From NCBI RefSeq assembly GCF_024655635.1, contig NZ_JANLGI010000003.1, positions 124,001-188,000 on the forward strand: a stretch of 64,000 bases of DNA, read 5' to 3'. The position numbers and the translations under genes are program-made. This document shows, one piece after another, positions 49,290 through 58,633 of this stretch. A model generated the notes under the pieces. The model was not told the origin of the DNA and ran no database searches. It saw only the letters and a program-made list of their open reading frames with translations. The stretch's first letter is position 1, and each line of letters opens with the position of its first letter. Source of the stretch: Allobosea sp. 47.2.35 (GTDB taxonomy: Bacteria > Pseudomonadota > Alphaproteobacteria > Rhizobiales > Beijerinckiaceae).

Positions 49290-50504
49290 TCAGGCGGCGT
49301 CGCGCAGGTCGCTTTCCGCGAGCTCGATCAGGAAGGACGGATCAGCCTCGACGAGGAGGGCAAGCGCCGCATCGTCCGCCAGCGAATCCGCCAGACCGCG
49401 CGCCTCTTCGCGGGCAGCTTCCGCATCGAGGCGGCGCAGCAAGGCCATCAGCGCTCCCGCTTCAGGTCCTTCCGCCCCCTCGCAGGCGATCAGCACCGTG
49501 CGCAGCAGATCGCGGTCCATGCCGGGACGGACCGGCGGCCGATCGAAACCGCGCGCATTGAGCGCCATGATCGCAGCCGAGAAGGCCGGCTCCAGCGAGG
49601 CCGGCAAGCCCGCCTTGCGGCAAAGCGCCTTGAGCCCGGCACCGCGCCTGTCGCGCAGCAGGGCCGCGACGCGCTCCTCGGGCAGGCCGGACAGGGCGAC
49701 GAAAGCCGCCTCCGCCAGCGCCGGCTCGCCGCTGAGCAGCGAGCGCAACATCAGCCCCGGCGTCAGCCGCCCGGTGACCCTGAGCACCTCGACGATCGCC
49801 GGCGCATCGCTGGCTTCGCCGCCGGCCGCGAGCGCAACGGCAACCCGCTCGGTCGATTCACGCGCCAGTCGCGCGCTCCGCTCAGCCGTCAGCCAGCCGC
49901 AGCCGGTGACGAAACTCGCCAGCGTGTCGGAAACCCTGGCCGCGATCGTCTGCCGCAGGCCGCCCGGCAGGTCGACACGCTCGAGCAGTGCCTCGCGGAG
50001 CGCGCCGCTATCGCCATGGCGCTCGATCATGCGCTCCAGAGAGAAATCGGGGATCTCGGCGGTGCGATTGCCCGCGAGCGTGACGAGTGCCTCCTCGCAG
50101 CCGACTTCGGCCAGCGCTGCGCAGACGCCGACCGGCAGGCAGCGGCGCATGGCGATGGCCTTCTGGGCGAGCGTGTCGCCGACAGCGGCGGCATCGACGA
50201 GGTCAGCCTCGGTCAGCACCGGCGAATGCGCCAGGACCAGCGCCGCGACATCGCTTTGCTCGGCGATCAGGCCGAGCGCGAGATTGCGCGGCGTGCGCAT
50301 CGAAGGCGCCATTTCCTCGGCGATCGCGCGCCGCACCAGTGGTGAAGGATCGTCGATCAGCGCGATCAGCGCCGTCTCGGCCTCATGGCGGTCCTCGTCG
50401 GACATGCCGGAGCGCAGATAGGCGCCGGCCAGCGCCGCGGCCCCGCTGGCGCGCGCCTCGGCCGGCGCGGTCCGGGCCCACAAAAGGAAGCGTCGAACGA
50501 TCAT
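49290..50504 (-). CDS. DUF2336 domain protein
   Basis: 404 residues, almost entirely short helical repeats like HEAT repeats (ETALIALIDDPSPLVRRAIA; APSMRTPRNLALGLIAEQSD; VLAHSPVLTEADLVDAAAVG), the DUF2336 pattern typical of Alphaproteobacteria. Role unknown. The start overlaps the stop of the transglycosylase-like gene (ATGA), so the two are cotranscribed. Confidence 0.85.
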   Translation of the reverse strand: MIVRRFLLWARTAPAEARASGAAALAGAYLRSGMSDEDRHEAETALIALIDDPSPLVRRAIAEEMAPSMRTPRNLALGLIAEQSDVAALVLAHSPVLTEADLVDAAAVGDTLAQKAIAMRRCLPVGVCAALAEVGCEEALVTLAGNRTAEIPDFSLERMIERHGDSGALREALLERVDLPGGLRQTIAARVSDTLASFVTGCGWLTAERSARLARESTERVAVALAAGGEASDAPAIVEVLRVTGRLTPGLMLRSLLSGEPALAEAAFVALSGLPEERVAALLRDRRGAGLKALCRKAGLPASLEPAFSAAIMALNARGFDRPPVRPGMDRDLLRTVLIACEGAEGPEAGALMALLRRLDAEAAREEARGLADSLADDAALALLVEADPSFLIELAESDLRDAA

Positions 50505-51577
50505 GTTCCGCTCCGCTGGATCATGAAGGAAGACAGGTCGAGCGGCCCGCTGCGACGCTTGCCAGCCGGCTGCGCGGCAGCAACATCGGGCTGGGACAGA
50601 TCATTCGGGCGCGACGGCGGCAGCGGCGCGTTGACCGCCTTGGCCGGAGCACTGACGACCGATCCGGTCGCCGCGGGGCTCGCATCGGACAGCGCGCCTT
50701 CGCTCTGGCCGGGCCGCGGGAAGTAGCGTTCGCCGCCTTCGAGCGAGGCCATGCGCGTGCCATTGCGAGGCGGCGTCGTCCAGAGATTGGCGACGGCCTT
50801 CGAGACCGGATCGCGGGAACCGCCGGTCGAGAACAGGCCGACGAGCCCCTTGGCGCGCTCGGGCCGCAGCGCCGCCGCGATCTCAGCGACCGGGATATCG
50901 CCCTGCGCCGCTTGCGCGTTCGGCGTCACCTTGGCGGCGACCTGCGTGCTGGCATGGCTGGCCGCCAGCACGCCATAGACCTCCTGCACGCTGCGCGCGC
51001 GGCCGGCCTTGTCGTAGAAGATCGAGCGATTGGCGGCGGCGGCCTCCGGGAAATCCCGCGCCGCGACACGGCCCGGATCGTTGGCCGTCGCACGGATCAG
51101 GTCGGAGGCGCCGCGCGCGCCGAGCACATGTGCCATATAGAGCTCGCCGGCCTGCGGCTGGCGGCCGAGGCTGGAAGCGAGCTGGTCGCGATTCTTCTGG
51201 GTCAATGCACCGGCCATCACGGCCGCGACCTGCGGATCATTGCGCAGCTGGAGAATCTTCTCGCGCGCCGCCGGATCGGAGACGCTGAGGCGCCCGCCGC
51301 TCTCCGTGATGGCGTCGGCATATTGCGAGAGCCCCTGCTTCGGCCCCTCCTGCTTGACCATGGATAGCCAGGTCTGCTCGATGAACTGGAAGAGCCCGGT
51401 GGCGCTCGACGTGCCCGCCTTGGCCGTCGGCTCCAGCGCCGATTCCCGCTGCGCCGTCTTGAGCAGATAGTCGAACCCCACCCCCGTCCGCTCCGCGCCC
51501 TGACGAATGGCGCTGACGACCGGGTTCGCTGGCTGCGTTTCGCGGCTCTGGCTCTGCGGCGTGGTGAAGAGGAACAT
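50501..51577 (-). CDS. Lytic transglycosylase-like protein
   Basis: 358 residues. The N-terminal half has the SLT-fold signature: FDYLLKTAQRESALEPTAKA (catalytic Glu in RES), SSATGLFQFIEQTWLSM, and GELYMAHVLGARGASDLI. The C-terminal half is Pro/Ser-rich and probably disordered. No signal peptide is visible, so export may depend on another system. The coupled DUF2336 gene suggests a shared cell-envelope role (inference). Confidence 0.85.
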   Translation of the reverse strand: MFLFTTPQSQSRETQPANPVVSAIRQGAERTGVGFDYLLKTAQRESALEPTAKAGTSSATGLFQFIEQTWLSMVKQEGPKQGLSQYADAITESGGRLSVSDPAAREKILQLRNDPQVAAVMAGALTQKNRDQLASSLGRQPQAGELYMAHVLGARGASDLIRATANDPGRVAARDFPEAAAANRSIFYDKAGRARSVQEVYGVLAASHASTQVAAKVTPNAQAAQGDIPVAEIAAALRPERAKGLVGLFSTGGSRDPVSKAVANLWTTPPRNGTRMASLEGGERYFPRPGQSEGALSDASPAATGSVVSAPAKAVNAPLPPSRPNDLSQPDVAAAQPAGKRRSGPLDLSSFMIQRSGT

Positions 51578-51765
51578 CGAGACCTTCAGCGGCGGCCCGC
51601 GCGCATTGCGAGGGCACCCTCCAAAATTGCTCCATTATGGTAAGCGAACCGTTAAGATCGCCCATGCGCCGGGGCTCCAGCGCTTTCCGCTTCCCTCCCG
51701 GCGGAGGTCCCTCTACGACTTCTGGTTCCGGCTCAGCAGCCGGCATGAAGAAGGCGGAGGCGTCT

Positions 51766-52263
51766 ATGGCGGATGTGGTGCGTCACAAGCGTGGCGGGAT
51801 CTATTTCGAGGATTTTCAGGTCGGCGCGGTCATCGAGCACGGCCTGACCCGCACCGTCACGCAGATGGACAACATGCTGTTCTCCAACATGACGCTGAAC
51901 CCGCAACCCCTTCATATCGACGCGCATTTCTGCGCGACCGAGACCGAATGGGGCAAGCCGCTGATGAACTCGCTGTTCACGCTCGGCCTGATGATCGGCA
52001 TCTCCGTCAACGACACCACGGTCGGCACCACCATCGGCAATCTCGGCATGACCGACGTGCTCTTCCCCGCCCCGCTCTTCGAAGGCGACACGATCAACTG
52101 CACCACCGAGATCGCCGCCAAGCGCGAGTCGCGCTCGCGGCCCGAGGCCGGCATCGTCGAGTTCGTGCACAAGGCCTACAAGCAGGACGGCACGCTGGTC
52201 GCCCAGTGCCGCCGGCAGGCCTTCATGCGCAAGCGCCCGGCCCCCGAGACGGTCGCGGTCTGA
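51766..52263 (+). CDS. MaoC-family dehydratase
   Basis: 165 residues from ATG 51766, preceded by GGCGGAGG; ATG 51745 is an alternative. The hot-dog fold sequence YFEDFQVGAVIEHGLTRTVT, LTLNPQPLHIDAHF-like MTLNPQPLHIDAHFCATETE (catalytic Asn/His region) and NSLFTLGLMIGISVNDTT match mesaconyl-C4-CoA/MaoC hydratases. It lies 2 bp before a CitE-type lyase gene. The pair resembles the beta-methylmalyl-CoA branch of the ethylmalonyl-CoA pathway, or dicarboxylic-CoA turnover. Confidence 0.88.
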   Translation: MADVVRHKRGGIYFEDFQVGAVIEHGLTRTVTQMDNMLFSNMTLNPQPLHIDAHFCATETEWGKPLMNSLFTLGLMIGISVNDTTVGTTIGNLGMTDVLFPAPLFEGDTINCTTEIAAKRESRSRPEAGIVEFVHKAYKQDGTLVAQCRRQAFMRKRPAPETVAV

Positions 52264-52265
52264 TC

Positions 52266-53144
52266 ATGCGTTCGCTCCTGTTCGTGCCGGGCGACAGCCC
52301 GAAGAAGCAGCAGAAGGGCCTGGATTGCGGCACTGACGCGCTGATCCTCGACATCGAGGATTCCGTCGCGCTCGACAGCAAGCCGCAAGCGCGCGAGATC
52401 ACCCGCGCCTTCCTCGAAGCGACCCGCCCCCTGCCGAAACGCCCCTTGCTGATCGTCCGCATCAACGGCCTGGCAACCGGCATGAGCGACGCTGATCTCG
52501 ACGCGATCATGCCGGGCAGCCCGGACGCGATCATGCTGCCGAAATCAGAGGGCGGCACCGATGTCGGCCATCTCGCTGCCAAGATCGCGGTGCGCGAGGC
52601 CGAGGCCGACCTGCCGGACGGCACGACGCGCATCCTCCCGATCGGCACCGAAACCGGCAAGGCCATCTTCGGGCTCGGCAGCTATAGCCGCTCCTCGCAT
52701 CGCCTGATGGCGCTGACCTGGGGAGCAGAGGACCTCTCGGCCGATCTCGGCGCCGAGACCAACCGGCTGGAAGACGGCTCCTATACCGATCCCTATCGCC
52801 TCGCCCGCGCGCTGACTCTGTTCGCGGCGACTGCGGCGCAGGTCGACGCGATCGACACCGTCTTCACCAATTTCCGCGACGATGCCGGCTTCCGGGCCGA
52901 ATGCCTTGCCTCGCGCCGCGACGGCTTCACCGGCAAGATGGCGATCCACCCGGCGCAGGTCCCGATCATCAACGAGATCTTCGCGCCCTCGCCGGCGGCA
53001 CTCGCCAAGGCCGAGCAGATCATCGCGCTGTTCGAGGCCAATCCGAGTGCCGGCGTCATCGGGCTCGATGGCGAGATGCTGGATCGCCCCCATCTGATCA
53101 AGGCGCAGCGGCTCGTCGCGCGAGCTCGCAAACTGGCTGAATGA
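52266..53144 (+). CDS. HpcH/HpaI/CitE-family CoA ester lyase
   Basis: 292 residues. TIM-barrel lyase motifs: MRSLLFVPGDSPKKQQKGL, DALILDIEDSVALDSKP, LIVRING, IMLPKSEGG, IGTETGKAIFGLG, LTWGAEDLSADLGAETNR and KMAIHPAQVPIINEIF. Such enzymes split malyl-CoA, beta-methylmalyl-CoA or citramalyl-CoA. It is coupled to the MaoC dehydratase. Which thioester is used cannot be decided from sequence alone. Confidence 0.91.
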   Translation: MRSLLFVPGDSPKKQQKGLDCGTDALILDIEDSVALDSKPQAREITRAFLEATRPLPKRPLLIVRINGLATGMSDADLDAIMPGSPDAIMLPKSEGGTDVGHLAAKIAVREAEADLPDGTTRILPIGTETGKAIFGLGSYSRSSHRLMALTWGAEDLSADLGAETNRLEDGSYTDPYRLARALTLFAATAAQVDAIDTVFTNFRDDAGFRAECLASRRDGFTGKMAIHPAQVPIINEIFAPSPAALAKAEQIIALFEANPSAGVIGLDGEMLDRPHLIKAQRLVARARKLAE

Positions 53145-53163
53145 ACCGCCGGAGGCGATTCGA

Positions 53164-53373
53164 ATGACTCAGGTTTTCGAGGTTTCAGGCATGCATTGCG
53201 GCGGCTGCGCCTCGCGTGTCCAGCGCGCCGCGACGGCGCTCGCTCCCGGCGCGACGGTGACGCTCGATCCACCACGCCTGACCTTGCCGGAGGGCGCCAA
53301 GCTTGATGCCGAGGCAATCAACAAGGCACTGGCGGAGTTCGGCGACTATCGCGCCAAGCCGCTGGCGAGTTGA
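53164..53373 (+). CDS. Heavy-metal-associated (HMA) domain protein, CopZ-like
   Basis: 69 residues forming one HMA domain. The metal-binding motif GMHCGGCASRVQRA is complete (CxxC). It would carry Cu(I) or a similar soft metal in the cytoplasm. It follows the lyase gene after 19 bp, with GGAGGCGATTCGA as ribosome-binding site. No P-type ATPase is nearby. Confidence 0.9.
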   Translation: MTQVFEVSGMHCGGCASRVQRAATALAPGATVTLDPPRLTLPEGAKLDAEAINKALAEFGDYRAKPLAS

Positions 53374-53469
53374 CGCCAACCGGGCCGAGGCGCCTCCCCC
53401 ACGAAAGCATCGTCCAAGCGAATGCCACCGATGCGCAGCCACTTCGCGAAATACGACGGCGCCTGTCCG

Positions 53470-54072
53470 TCAAAGTGACAGTGCGGCCTTGAATTTGGCC
53501 GAGCAGTTCGCGGCTGTCCGGCCGCGTAGGGCCAGAATCAACGGAACGGATTCGCGCCACTTCGCCAGCGGCATGGTGGACGCCTCCGTTTCCGCACAGG
53601 ACTGGATCATCACGACTTCTTGCGTCTTGATGTTCGTGACGTTCATCCCGACGGTGTAGGTCAGCTGGAAATGGTCCCCCATCGCGGGCGTCAGGCTCCC
53701 GCCGCCGGCAACCAGGACTTTGTAGAAATTCTGCGCCGATGCGTCAGGGCGGCGGAATTTCTTCTGAAGACCATCTGCGATCGGCTGGGTTACGTTTGCG
53801 ATATTGGGAATCTCGGGCTCGGCCGATGCCGCAACGATGGCCGCCCCGATCAGAACTCCGGCAATACCGCCTTGGCCGTTCATGATCGCGGTGCCCGCAG
53901 TTTGCCCTCGGGTGACGACATTCACAGCGTTGCGGCTGGTATTGGCCTCAACCTCCACCGAGCCTTTCGACAACATGTCGGCGACCTCGATGGACGAGTA
54001 GCGCGGTACGCAAGCGCCAAGGCTCGACACGAAAAAAGCCGCCAGCGCGGCGGCTCGGAAAGATGAATGCAT
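53470..54072 (-). CDS. Hypothetical lipoprotein
   Basis: 200 residues. Signal MHSSFRAAALAAFFVSSLGA ends in the lipobox LGAC (Cys21). A glycine-rich hydrophobic stretch (GTAIMNGQGGIAGVLIGAAI) follows, then a soluble domain with FQLTYTVGMNVTNIKTQEVV. No family recognised. Probably anchored in the envelope. Confidence 0.75.
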   Translation of the reverse strand: MHSSFRAAALAAFFVSSLGACVPRYSSIEVADMLSKGSVEVEANTSRNAVNVVTRGQTAGTAIMNGQGGIAGVLIGAAIVAASAEPEIPNIANVTQPIADGLQKKFRRPDASAQNFYKVLVAGGGSLTPAMGDHFQLTYTVGMNVTNIKTQEVVMIQSCAETEASTMPLAKWRESVPLILALRGRTAANCSAKFKAALSL

Positions 54073-54161
54073 TCGGCCCGTCCCCTATCCCAAGGCATGT
54101 CGCATGCCGCGGATTATCGAGTCGAGGCGATCCCTGCGCAGGCGATGTGCAAATGCACAGC

Positions 54162-54767
54162 TTATCCGCCGGCCGGGCGGGTGATCGAGAACAGGCTCGT
54201 CACCTCGGCATAGTCGGCATAGCCGCAGCGCGCGATCGGGTTAGCACCGGCGGTGTCGAAGCGCCCGTCCTTGACATAGGCATCGTCGATGAAGATGCCG
54301 ACGACCTGCCCCAGCACCATCCAGCGCGGCACGGCCTGCCCGTCGACATCGTGCAATTGCTGGACAGAGAGCAGCTTGCATTCGAGCGCGGCCGGCGTAC
54401 CGGCGACGCGCGGCGGCTTGACGAAGCGCGACGGCGCCATTTCCAGCCCGGCATGGGCGTATTCACTCTCGCCGCGCGGCAGCGGCGCCGAGGTCAGGTT
54501 CATCGGATGTGCCAGCGCCTTGGTGACCAGCGAGCAGGTGAACTCGCCGGTCTCCTCGACGAAGGCGACGGCGTCCTTCTTGTTCTCCGAGGAGAACATC
54601 ACGATGTTCGGCCGCGACGAGATCGCGTTGAAGAAGCTGTAGGGCGAGAGGTTGACCTCGCCCTTGGCGCTCAGCGCCGTGATCCAGCCGATCGGCCGCG
54701 GTGCGACGATCGCCTTGAACGGGTCATGCGCGAAGCCGAGATCTTCTTTCGTGGCCGAGTAGATCAT
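54162..54767 (-). CDS. Flavin reductase-like (FMN split-barrel) protein
   Basis: 201 residues. The split-barrel pattern KAIVAPRPIGWITALSAKGE, NLSPYSFFNAISSRPNIVMF, TGEFTCSLVTKALAHPMNLT and LGQVVGIFIDDAYV matches PF01613 flavoproteins. These bind FMN and reduce flavin or small substrates. It is read from just after the nitroreductase gene (4-bp gap), so the two oxidoreductases form an operon. Confidence 0.9.
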   Translation of the reverse strand: MIYSATKEDLGFAHDPFKAIVAPRPIGWITALSAKGEVNLSPYSFFNAISSRPNIVMFSSENKKDAVAFVEETGEFTCSLVTKALAHPMNLTSAPLPRGESEYAHAGLEMAPSRFVKPPRVAGTPAALECKLLSVQQLHDVDGQAVPRWMVLGQVVGIFIDDAYVKDGRFDTAGANPIARCGYADYAEVTSLFSITRPAGG

Positions 54768-54771
54768 CGCG

Positions 54772-55341
54772 TCAGGTCCCGTAATAGCTGACGATATCGG
54801 CCATCACCGGCCGGTCGCGATCGGTGATCGGCGCTGTCGGCGTGCCCAGGTGCACGAAGCCGGCCATCCGCTCGTCCTCGGCCAACCCGAAGGCGCTCAG
54901 CACCTGCCGGTCAAAGGAGAACCAGTTGGTCAGCCAGGAGCCGGCATAGCCCATGGCATAGGCGGCAACGAGCATGTTCATGCAGACCGCGCCGGCCGAA
55001 AGCTCCTGCTCCCAGAGCGGGATCTTGGCATGCTCGCGCGCCCGCGAGACCACGGCGACGATGACCGGAGCATGCAGCAGGCGCTTGCGCTCGAACTCGA
55101 CCTGATCCTCGCTCGCCTGCGGGTTCTTCTCGCGATAGATGCGCGCAACGATCTCCGCCGCCTCCTCGCGGGCCGCGCCCTTGAAGACGATGAAGCGCCA
55201 GGGCGCGAGCTTGCCATGATCGGGCACGCGCGCGGCAATGGCGAGCAATTCGTCGAGCTGGGCACCATCGGGACCGGGCGCCGTGAGGAACTGCGGCGGC
55301 ACGGAGCGACGCAGCTTGAGCAGAGAGAGCGTATCGGTCAT
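54772..55341 (-). CDS. Nitroreductase-family protein
   Basis: 189 residues. FMN-binding landmarks are LLKLRRSVPPQFLTAPGPDG, ARVPDHGKLAPWRFIVFKGA, NMLVAAYAMGYAGSWLTNWF and the C-terminal GFVHLGTPTAPITDRDRP, as in the YdjA-like single-domain branch. It reduces nitro compounds or other electron acceptors with NAD(P)H. It is first in a two-gene operon with the flavin reductase. Confidence 0.91.
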   Translation of the reverse strand: MTDTLSLLKLRRSVPPQFLTAPGPDGAQLDELLAIAARVPDHGKLAPWRFIVFKGAAREEAAEIVARIYREKNPQASEDQVEFERKRLLHAPVIVAVVSRAREHAKIPLWEQELSAGAVCMNMLVAAYAMGYAGSWLTNWFSFDRQVLSAFGLAEDERMAGFVHLGTPTAPITDRDRPVMADIVSYYGT

Positions 55342-55443
55342 GAAACATCCTGACTATGGCTTGGGAATTGACCTATTCCTTCGCCATGATGAGGACAAGC
55401 GGAGCTGCTCATCATCGCCGCAGAGCCGCCGAGGACGAAAAGC

Positions 55444-56361
55444 ATGTTTCAATTGGAGGGCTTTAAAGCTCGCCGCCTTGTCGGGGTCGCCTTCGCCATG
55501 GCCGTCCTGCTTGGGTCGAACCTCGCCGGCGCCCAGACTGTCGATCCCGGCCCCGGCGCGGACACGCCATCTCCTGCGCCCCTGCAAGGCCAGCCTGTCG
55601 CACCGAACGGATTGGCGCGCCTGTCCGTCTCCGCCCAGTTCGCCGCCGACCGCAAGCCGATCCGCTCCGGGTTGAACTGGCGGGTTCTCAGCGAAGGCAG
55701 TGACGGCGCCTCGTCGCGGATCGTCGCGCGCTCCTCCGAGCCGGAGCCGGCCTTCTCGCTGCCGCCCGGCAACTACGTCATCCATGCCGGCTACGGTTTC
55801 GCCAGCGGCACCAAGCGCGTCAGCCTCGGCCAGCAGGGCCTGCGCGATCAGGTCCAGATCAGCGCCGGCGCGCTCTCGCTGGCCGGCTCGATCGGCGATG
55901 CCCCGATCCCGGCTCCGCTGCTCTCCTTCTCGGTCTTCGTACCTCTGCAGGGCAATTCGGAAGGCCGCCTGATCACCAGTGGCGCCAAGGCGGGCGAGGT
56001 CATCCGCCTGCCCGAGGGCACCTATCACGTCGTCTCGACCTACGGCGATTCCAACGCGATCCAGCGCGCCGACGTGAAGGTCGAGACCGGCAAGGTCACC
56101 GACGCGACGCTGCATCACCGCGCCGCCAAGGTCACATTGAAGCTTGTCGCCAATACGGGTGGCGAAGCCTTCGCCGGCACCGCCTTCAGCGTGCTGACGC
56201 CGGGTGGCGACGTCATTCGCGAAGCGATCGGCGCCTTCCCGCAGGTCATCCTGGCGGAAGGCGACTATGTCCTGATCGCCCGGCAGGAGGGGCAGGTCTA
56301 TTCCCGCGACTTCAAGGTCGAGTCGGGCAGCGATCGCGATATCGAGGTTTTGGCGAAGTAA
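55444..56361 (+). CDS. Exported beta-rich protein (unknown)
   Basis: 305 residues. Signal segment RRLVGVAFAMAVLLGSNLAG with cleavage near residue 30. The mature part contains three carboxypeptidase-regulatory/Ig-like beta repeats, each with a pattern such as LPPGNYVIHAGYGFASGTKR, LPEGTYHVVSTYGDSNAIQR and LAEGDYVLIARQEGQVYSRD. The repeated (P/E)GxY(V/L)(I/V) signature suggests tandem extracytoplasmic beta domains. Function unknown. Confidence 0.78.
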   Translation: MFQLEGFKARRLVGVAFAMAVLLGSNLAGAQTVDPGPGADTPSPAPLQGQPVAPNGLARLSVSAQFAADRKPIRSGLNWRVLSEGSDGASSRIVARSSEPEPAFSLPPGNYVIHAGYGFASGTKRVSLGQQGLRDQVQISAGALSLAGSIGDAPIPAPLLSFSVFVPLQGNSEGRLITSGAKAGEVIRLPEGTYHVVSTYGDSNAIQRADVKVETGKVTDATLHHRAAKVTLKLVANTGGEAFAGTAFSVLTPGGDVIREAIGAFPQVILAEGDYVLIARQEGQVYSRDFKVESGSDRDIEVLAK

Positions 56362-56387
56362 GCCGGAGCAGGTCTAAGGCGCTCGCC

Positions 56388-57275
56388 TCAGTTCGTCGGC
56401 TTTCCGCCCCCGGCTGCCTCGATCCTGACCGGCCCGATCCCCGTAGCGATGCCGTCGGCCAGCCGTAGTGCGAGGCAGCGATAGCCGGCATCAACCAGAT
56501 GCAGCCCGTCCATGCCGACGAGTTCCTCCGGTGTGAACTGGCGCGAATTCGACCAGCCCTTCATCATCGCATAGCGCGGGAACAGCGAGATGCCCTGGTC
56601 CTGCGCCGTCTTCGTCAGCACGGCGCGGTAGTCGTCGTAGTGGGGATAGCGCCCTTCGCGCGGCAGCCAGGGCAGGTCCATCAGGATCATCTCGATCCCG
56701 GCCGCGCGAGCCTTGCCCACGCCCTTGCGCAGGATCTTGCCGAGCTTGTCCTCGCCGATATCGCGGATCGCATCGTTGATGACGGTCTGCCAGATCACGA
56801 TCGCCGGCTTCTCGTCGATGACGTCGGTCTGCATGCGCAAGAGCATGTCATAGGCCGACTGGCCACCGACGCCCTTGTTGACGACCCTGACCTCGGCCCC
56901 CGGCAGACGCCGGCGCAGCTCCGCCTGGAGCACGGCAGGATAGCTCTTGTCGTCGGCGCTGGCACCGGAGCCGGCCGTAGCCGAGGAGCCCAACGCGATG
57001 ATGGTCAGGCGGCCGGTTTCCTGCAGCGCCTTGCGCGCGGCCGGCAGACTCGGCTGGAAGGCGGTCTTGGCAGCTTCCGCACGGCAGCGCACATCGAGCG
57101 GCGGCGGCAGCGGCGCCGCGCTCGATCCGGAATTCAGCGCGAGGAAAAGGAAGGCCGCGGCGACGGCGCGCCACGGGCCTGGGTAGACTCGGCGCCTGCG
57201 CCGCGTTTCGTGATCGAACGGTACCACGACAGGAAAATCCCTAACCCTGTCAGAATTGTAGCGCCACCGGCGCAT
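56388..57275 (-). CDS. SGNH/GDSL-type hydrolase, exported
   Basis: About 295 residues if ATG 57275 is used; GTG 57227 would give a cleaner signal peptide (RAVAAAFLFLALNSGSSAAP). Catalytic blocks: IIALGSSATAGSGASADDKS (Ser block), VNKGVGGQSAYDMLLRMQTD (Gly), WQTVINDAIRDIG (Asn) and MDGLHLVDAGYRCLA (Asp-x-x-His). Such enzymes remove or transfer acyl groups. The 5' end overlaps the 3' end of the OpgC gene, consistent with a joint role in acylation of a periplasmic glycan (inference). Confidence 0.85.
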   Translation of the reverse strand: MRRWRYNSDRVRDFPVVVPFDHETRRRRRVYPGPWRAVAAAFLFLALNSGSSAAPLPPPLDVRCRAEAAKTAFQPSLPAARKALQETGRLTIIALGSSATAGSGASADDKSYPAVLQAELRRRLPGAEVRVVNKGVGGQSAYDMLLRMQTDVIDEKPAIVIWQTVINDAIRDIGEDKLGKILRKGVGKARAAGIEMILMDLPWLPREGRYPHYDDYRAVLTKTAQDQGISLFPRYAMMKGWSNSRQFTPEELVGMDGLHLVDAGYRCLALRLADGIATGIGPVRIEAAGGGKPTN

Positions 57276-58369
57276 ATCAGCAACTGAACGCCCAGATCGA
57301 AGGATGTTTCCGCCAGCACGATCTGCCCGATGATCGAGAGCACGACACCCGCGCAGAAGACATGCAGAGAGTTCTGCCCGGCATTGGCGAGCATGCGGCC
57401 GGGTGCGGCCTTCGCCAACCCCATGCCCGACGGCAGCCAGCGGATCGCCAGCCAGGCCAGCGCGCCGATATGCAGGATGCGCGTCCAGGCGAGATTGGTC
57501 TTGTCCGAGCCGAGCTGCACCGAGTCGAACCAGTCGTTCAGCGCGGCGATGCCGGTCGGATTGCCGCTCGACGTCTTCACCGCCCAGGCGAAGACGATAA
57601 ACGTCACCGCTGCGACATCGAGCCAGATCAGGCGCGGCGCGCGGATGCCGAGCTGCGCCGCCCGCCCGATGATGATGCCGAGCGTGAACACGACCTGCCA
57701 AGCGAAGGGGTTGAAGAACCACACGCCCGCGCTGCCATTGGGCAGGTTGAGCTCGAAGGCGAGCGCCGCCTGCCAAATCACAAGCGAGCAGGCGAGCGTC
57801 AGCAGCGGGCTCAGCCGCGCCGCGTAGTAAATCACCGGGAACAGCGCCAGCAGCACGATGTAAAGCGGCAGGATATCGAGATAGGACGGCTGATAGGTCA
57901 GCGTCAGCGCGCCGATCAGCGCCTCGACCGTGTCGCGGAAGAAGGGCTGGATATTGATCGCCTCGATATAGAGCGGGTTCTGCGTCCGCGTCACCGCCGT
58001 GGCGACGACGCCGCAGACGATGATGAACACCGCGAGATGGGCGATGTAGAGCGTCCAGAGCCGGGCGCCGAGCTTTAGCCCGGCGACCGCGAAGCCGCGC
58101 TGCTCGATCAGCCCACCATAGGCCAGCGTCGCCGAGACGCCGGCGAGCAGCACGAAGATGTCGGCTGCATCCGAGAAGCCGAAATTATGCGGCATATAGG
58201 CCGAGACGACGTTTCCCGGCATGTGATTGATAAAGATGATCAGCAAAGCGAGCCCGCGGATCACGTCGATCCGTGCATCCCGCCCCGGCGCGGCCAGCAC
58301 CGCGTCCACGGCCGGTCGGCCGAGAAGCAGGAAGCGCCTGAAGGAAGAATGGGAGGACACGGGACGCAA
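57134..58369 (-). CDS. OpgC-family membrane acyltransferase
   Basis: 411 residues with about ten membrane segments. PF10129 landmarks: ARIDVIRGLALLIIFINHMP, SDAADIFVLLAGVSATLAYG, WTLYIAHLAVFIIV, SYLDILPLYIVLLALFPVIY and GQNSLHVFCAGVVLSIIG. OpgC proteins attach succinyl or other acyl groups to osmoregulated periplasmic glucans. Its 3' end overlaps the SGNH hydrolase gene by ~95-140 bp. The name opgC is not used because the glucan synthesis genes are not in view. Confidence 0.88.
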   Translation of the reverse strand: MRPVSSHSSFRRFLLLGRPAVDAVLAAPGRDARIDVIRGLALLIIFINHMPGNVVSAYMPHNFGFSDAADIFVLLAGVSATLAYGGLIEQRGFAVAGLKLGARLWTLYIAHLAVFIIVCGVVATAVTRTQNPLYIEAINIQPFFRDTVEALIGALTLTYQPSYLDILPLYIVLLALFPVIYYAARLSPLLTLACSLVIWQAALAFELNLPNGSAGVWFFNPFAWQVVFTLGIIIGRAAQLGIRAPRLIWLDVAAVTFIVFAWAVKTSSGNPTGIAALNDWFDSVQLGSDKTNLAWTRILHIGALAWLAIRWLPSGMGLAKAAPGRMLANAGQNSLHVFCAGVVLSIIGQIVLAETSFDLGVQLLICAGGATILTGLGIFLSWYRSITKRGAGAESTQARGAPSPRPSFSSR

Positions 58370-58633
58370 GTCCTTCAGCAGGCCGGAAAATCCAGGGTCG
58401 AAACGCCGGCGGCCGATGCATGTTCCCGGCTCGCCGCTCTCAAGATGAACGTTCGTTGTCGAACCTGTTCATCTGCCGTTCATATAACTCCTGAGGATTC
58501 GCGTCACGCGGCGTGTTGTCACAAGCGCGTGTGGCGGATCATCAGCGGCTTTGCGGCAGGGGTGAGACGAAGCAGCGCCGACACGGCAATGTGATGCCGC
58601 GCCGTTCGGACCAGGCTGTTCAGCGGGCTGATT

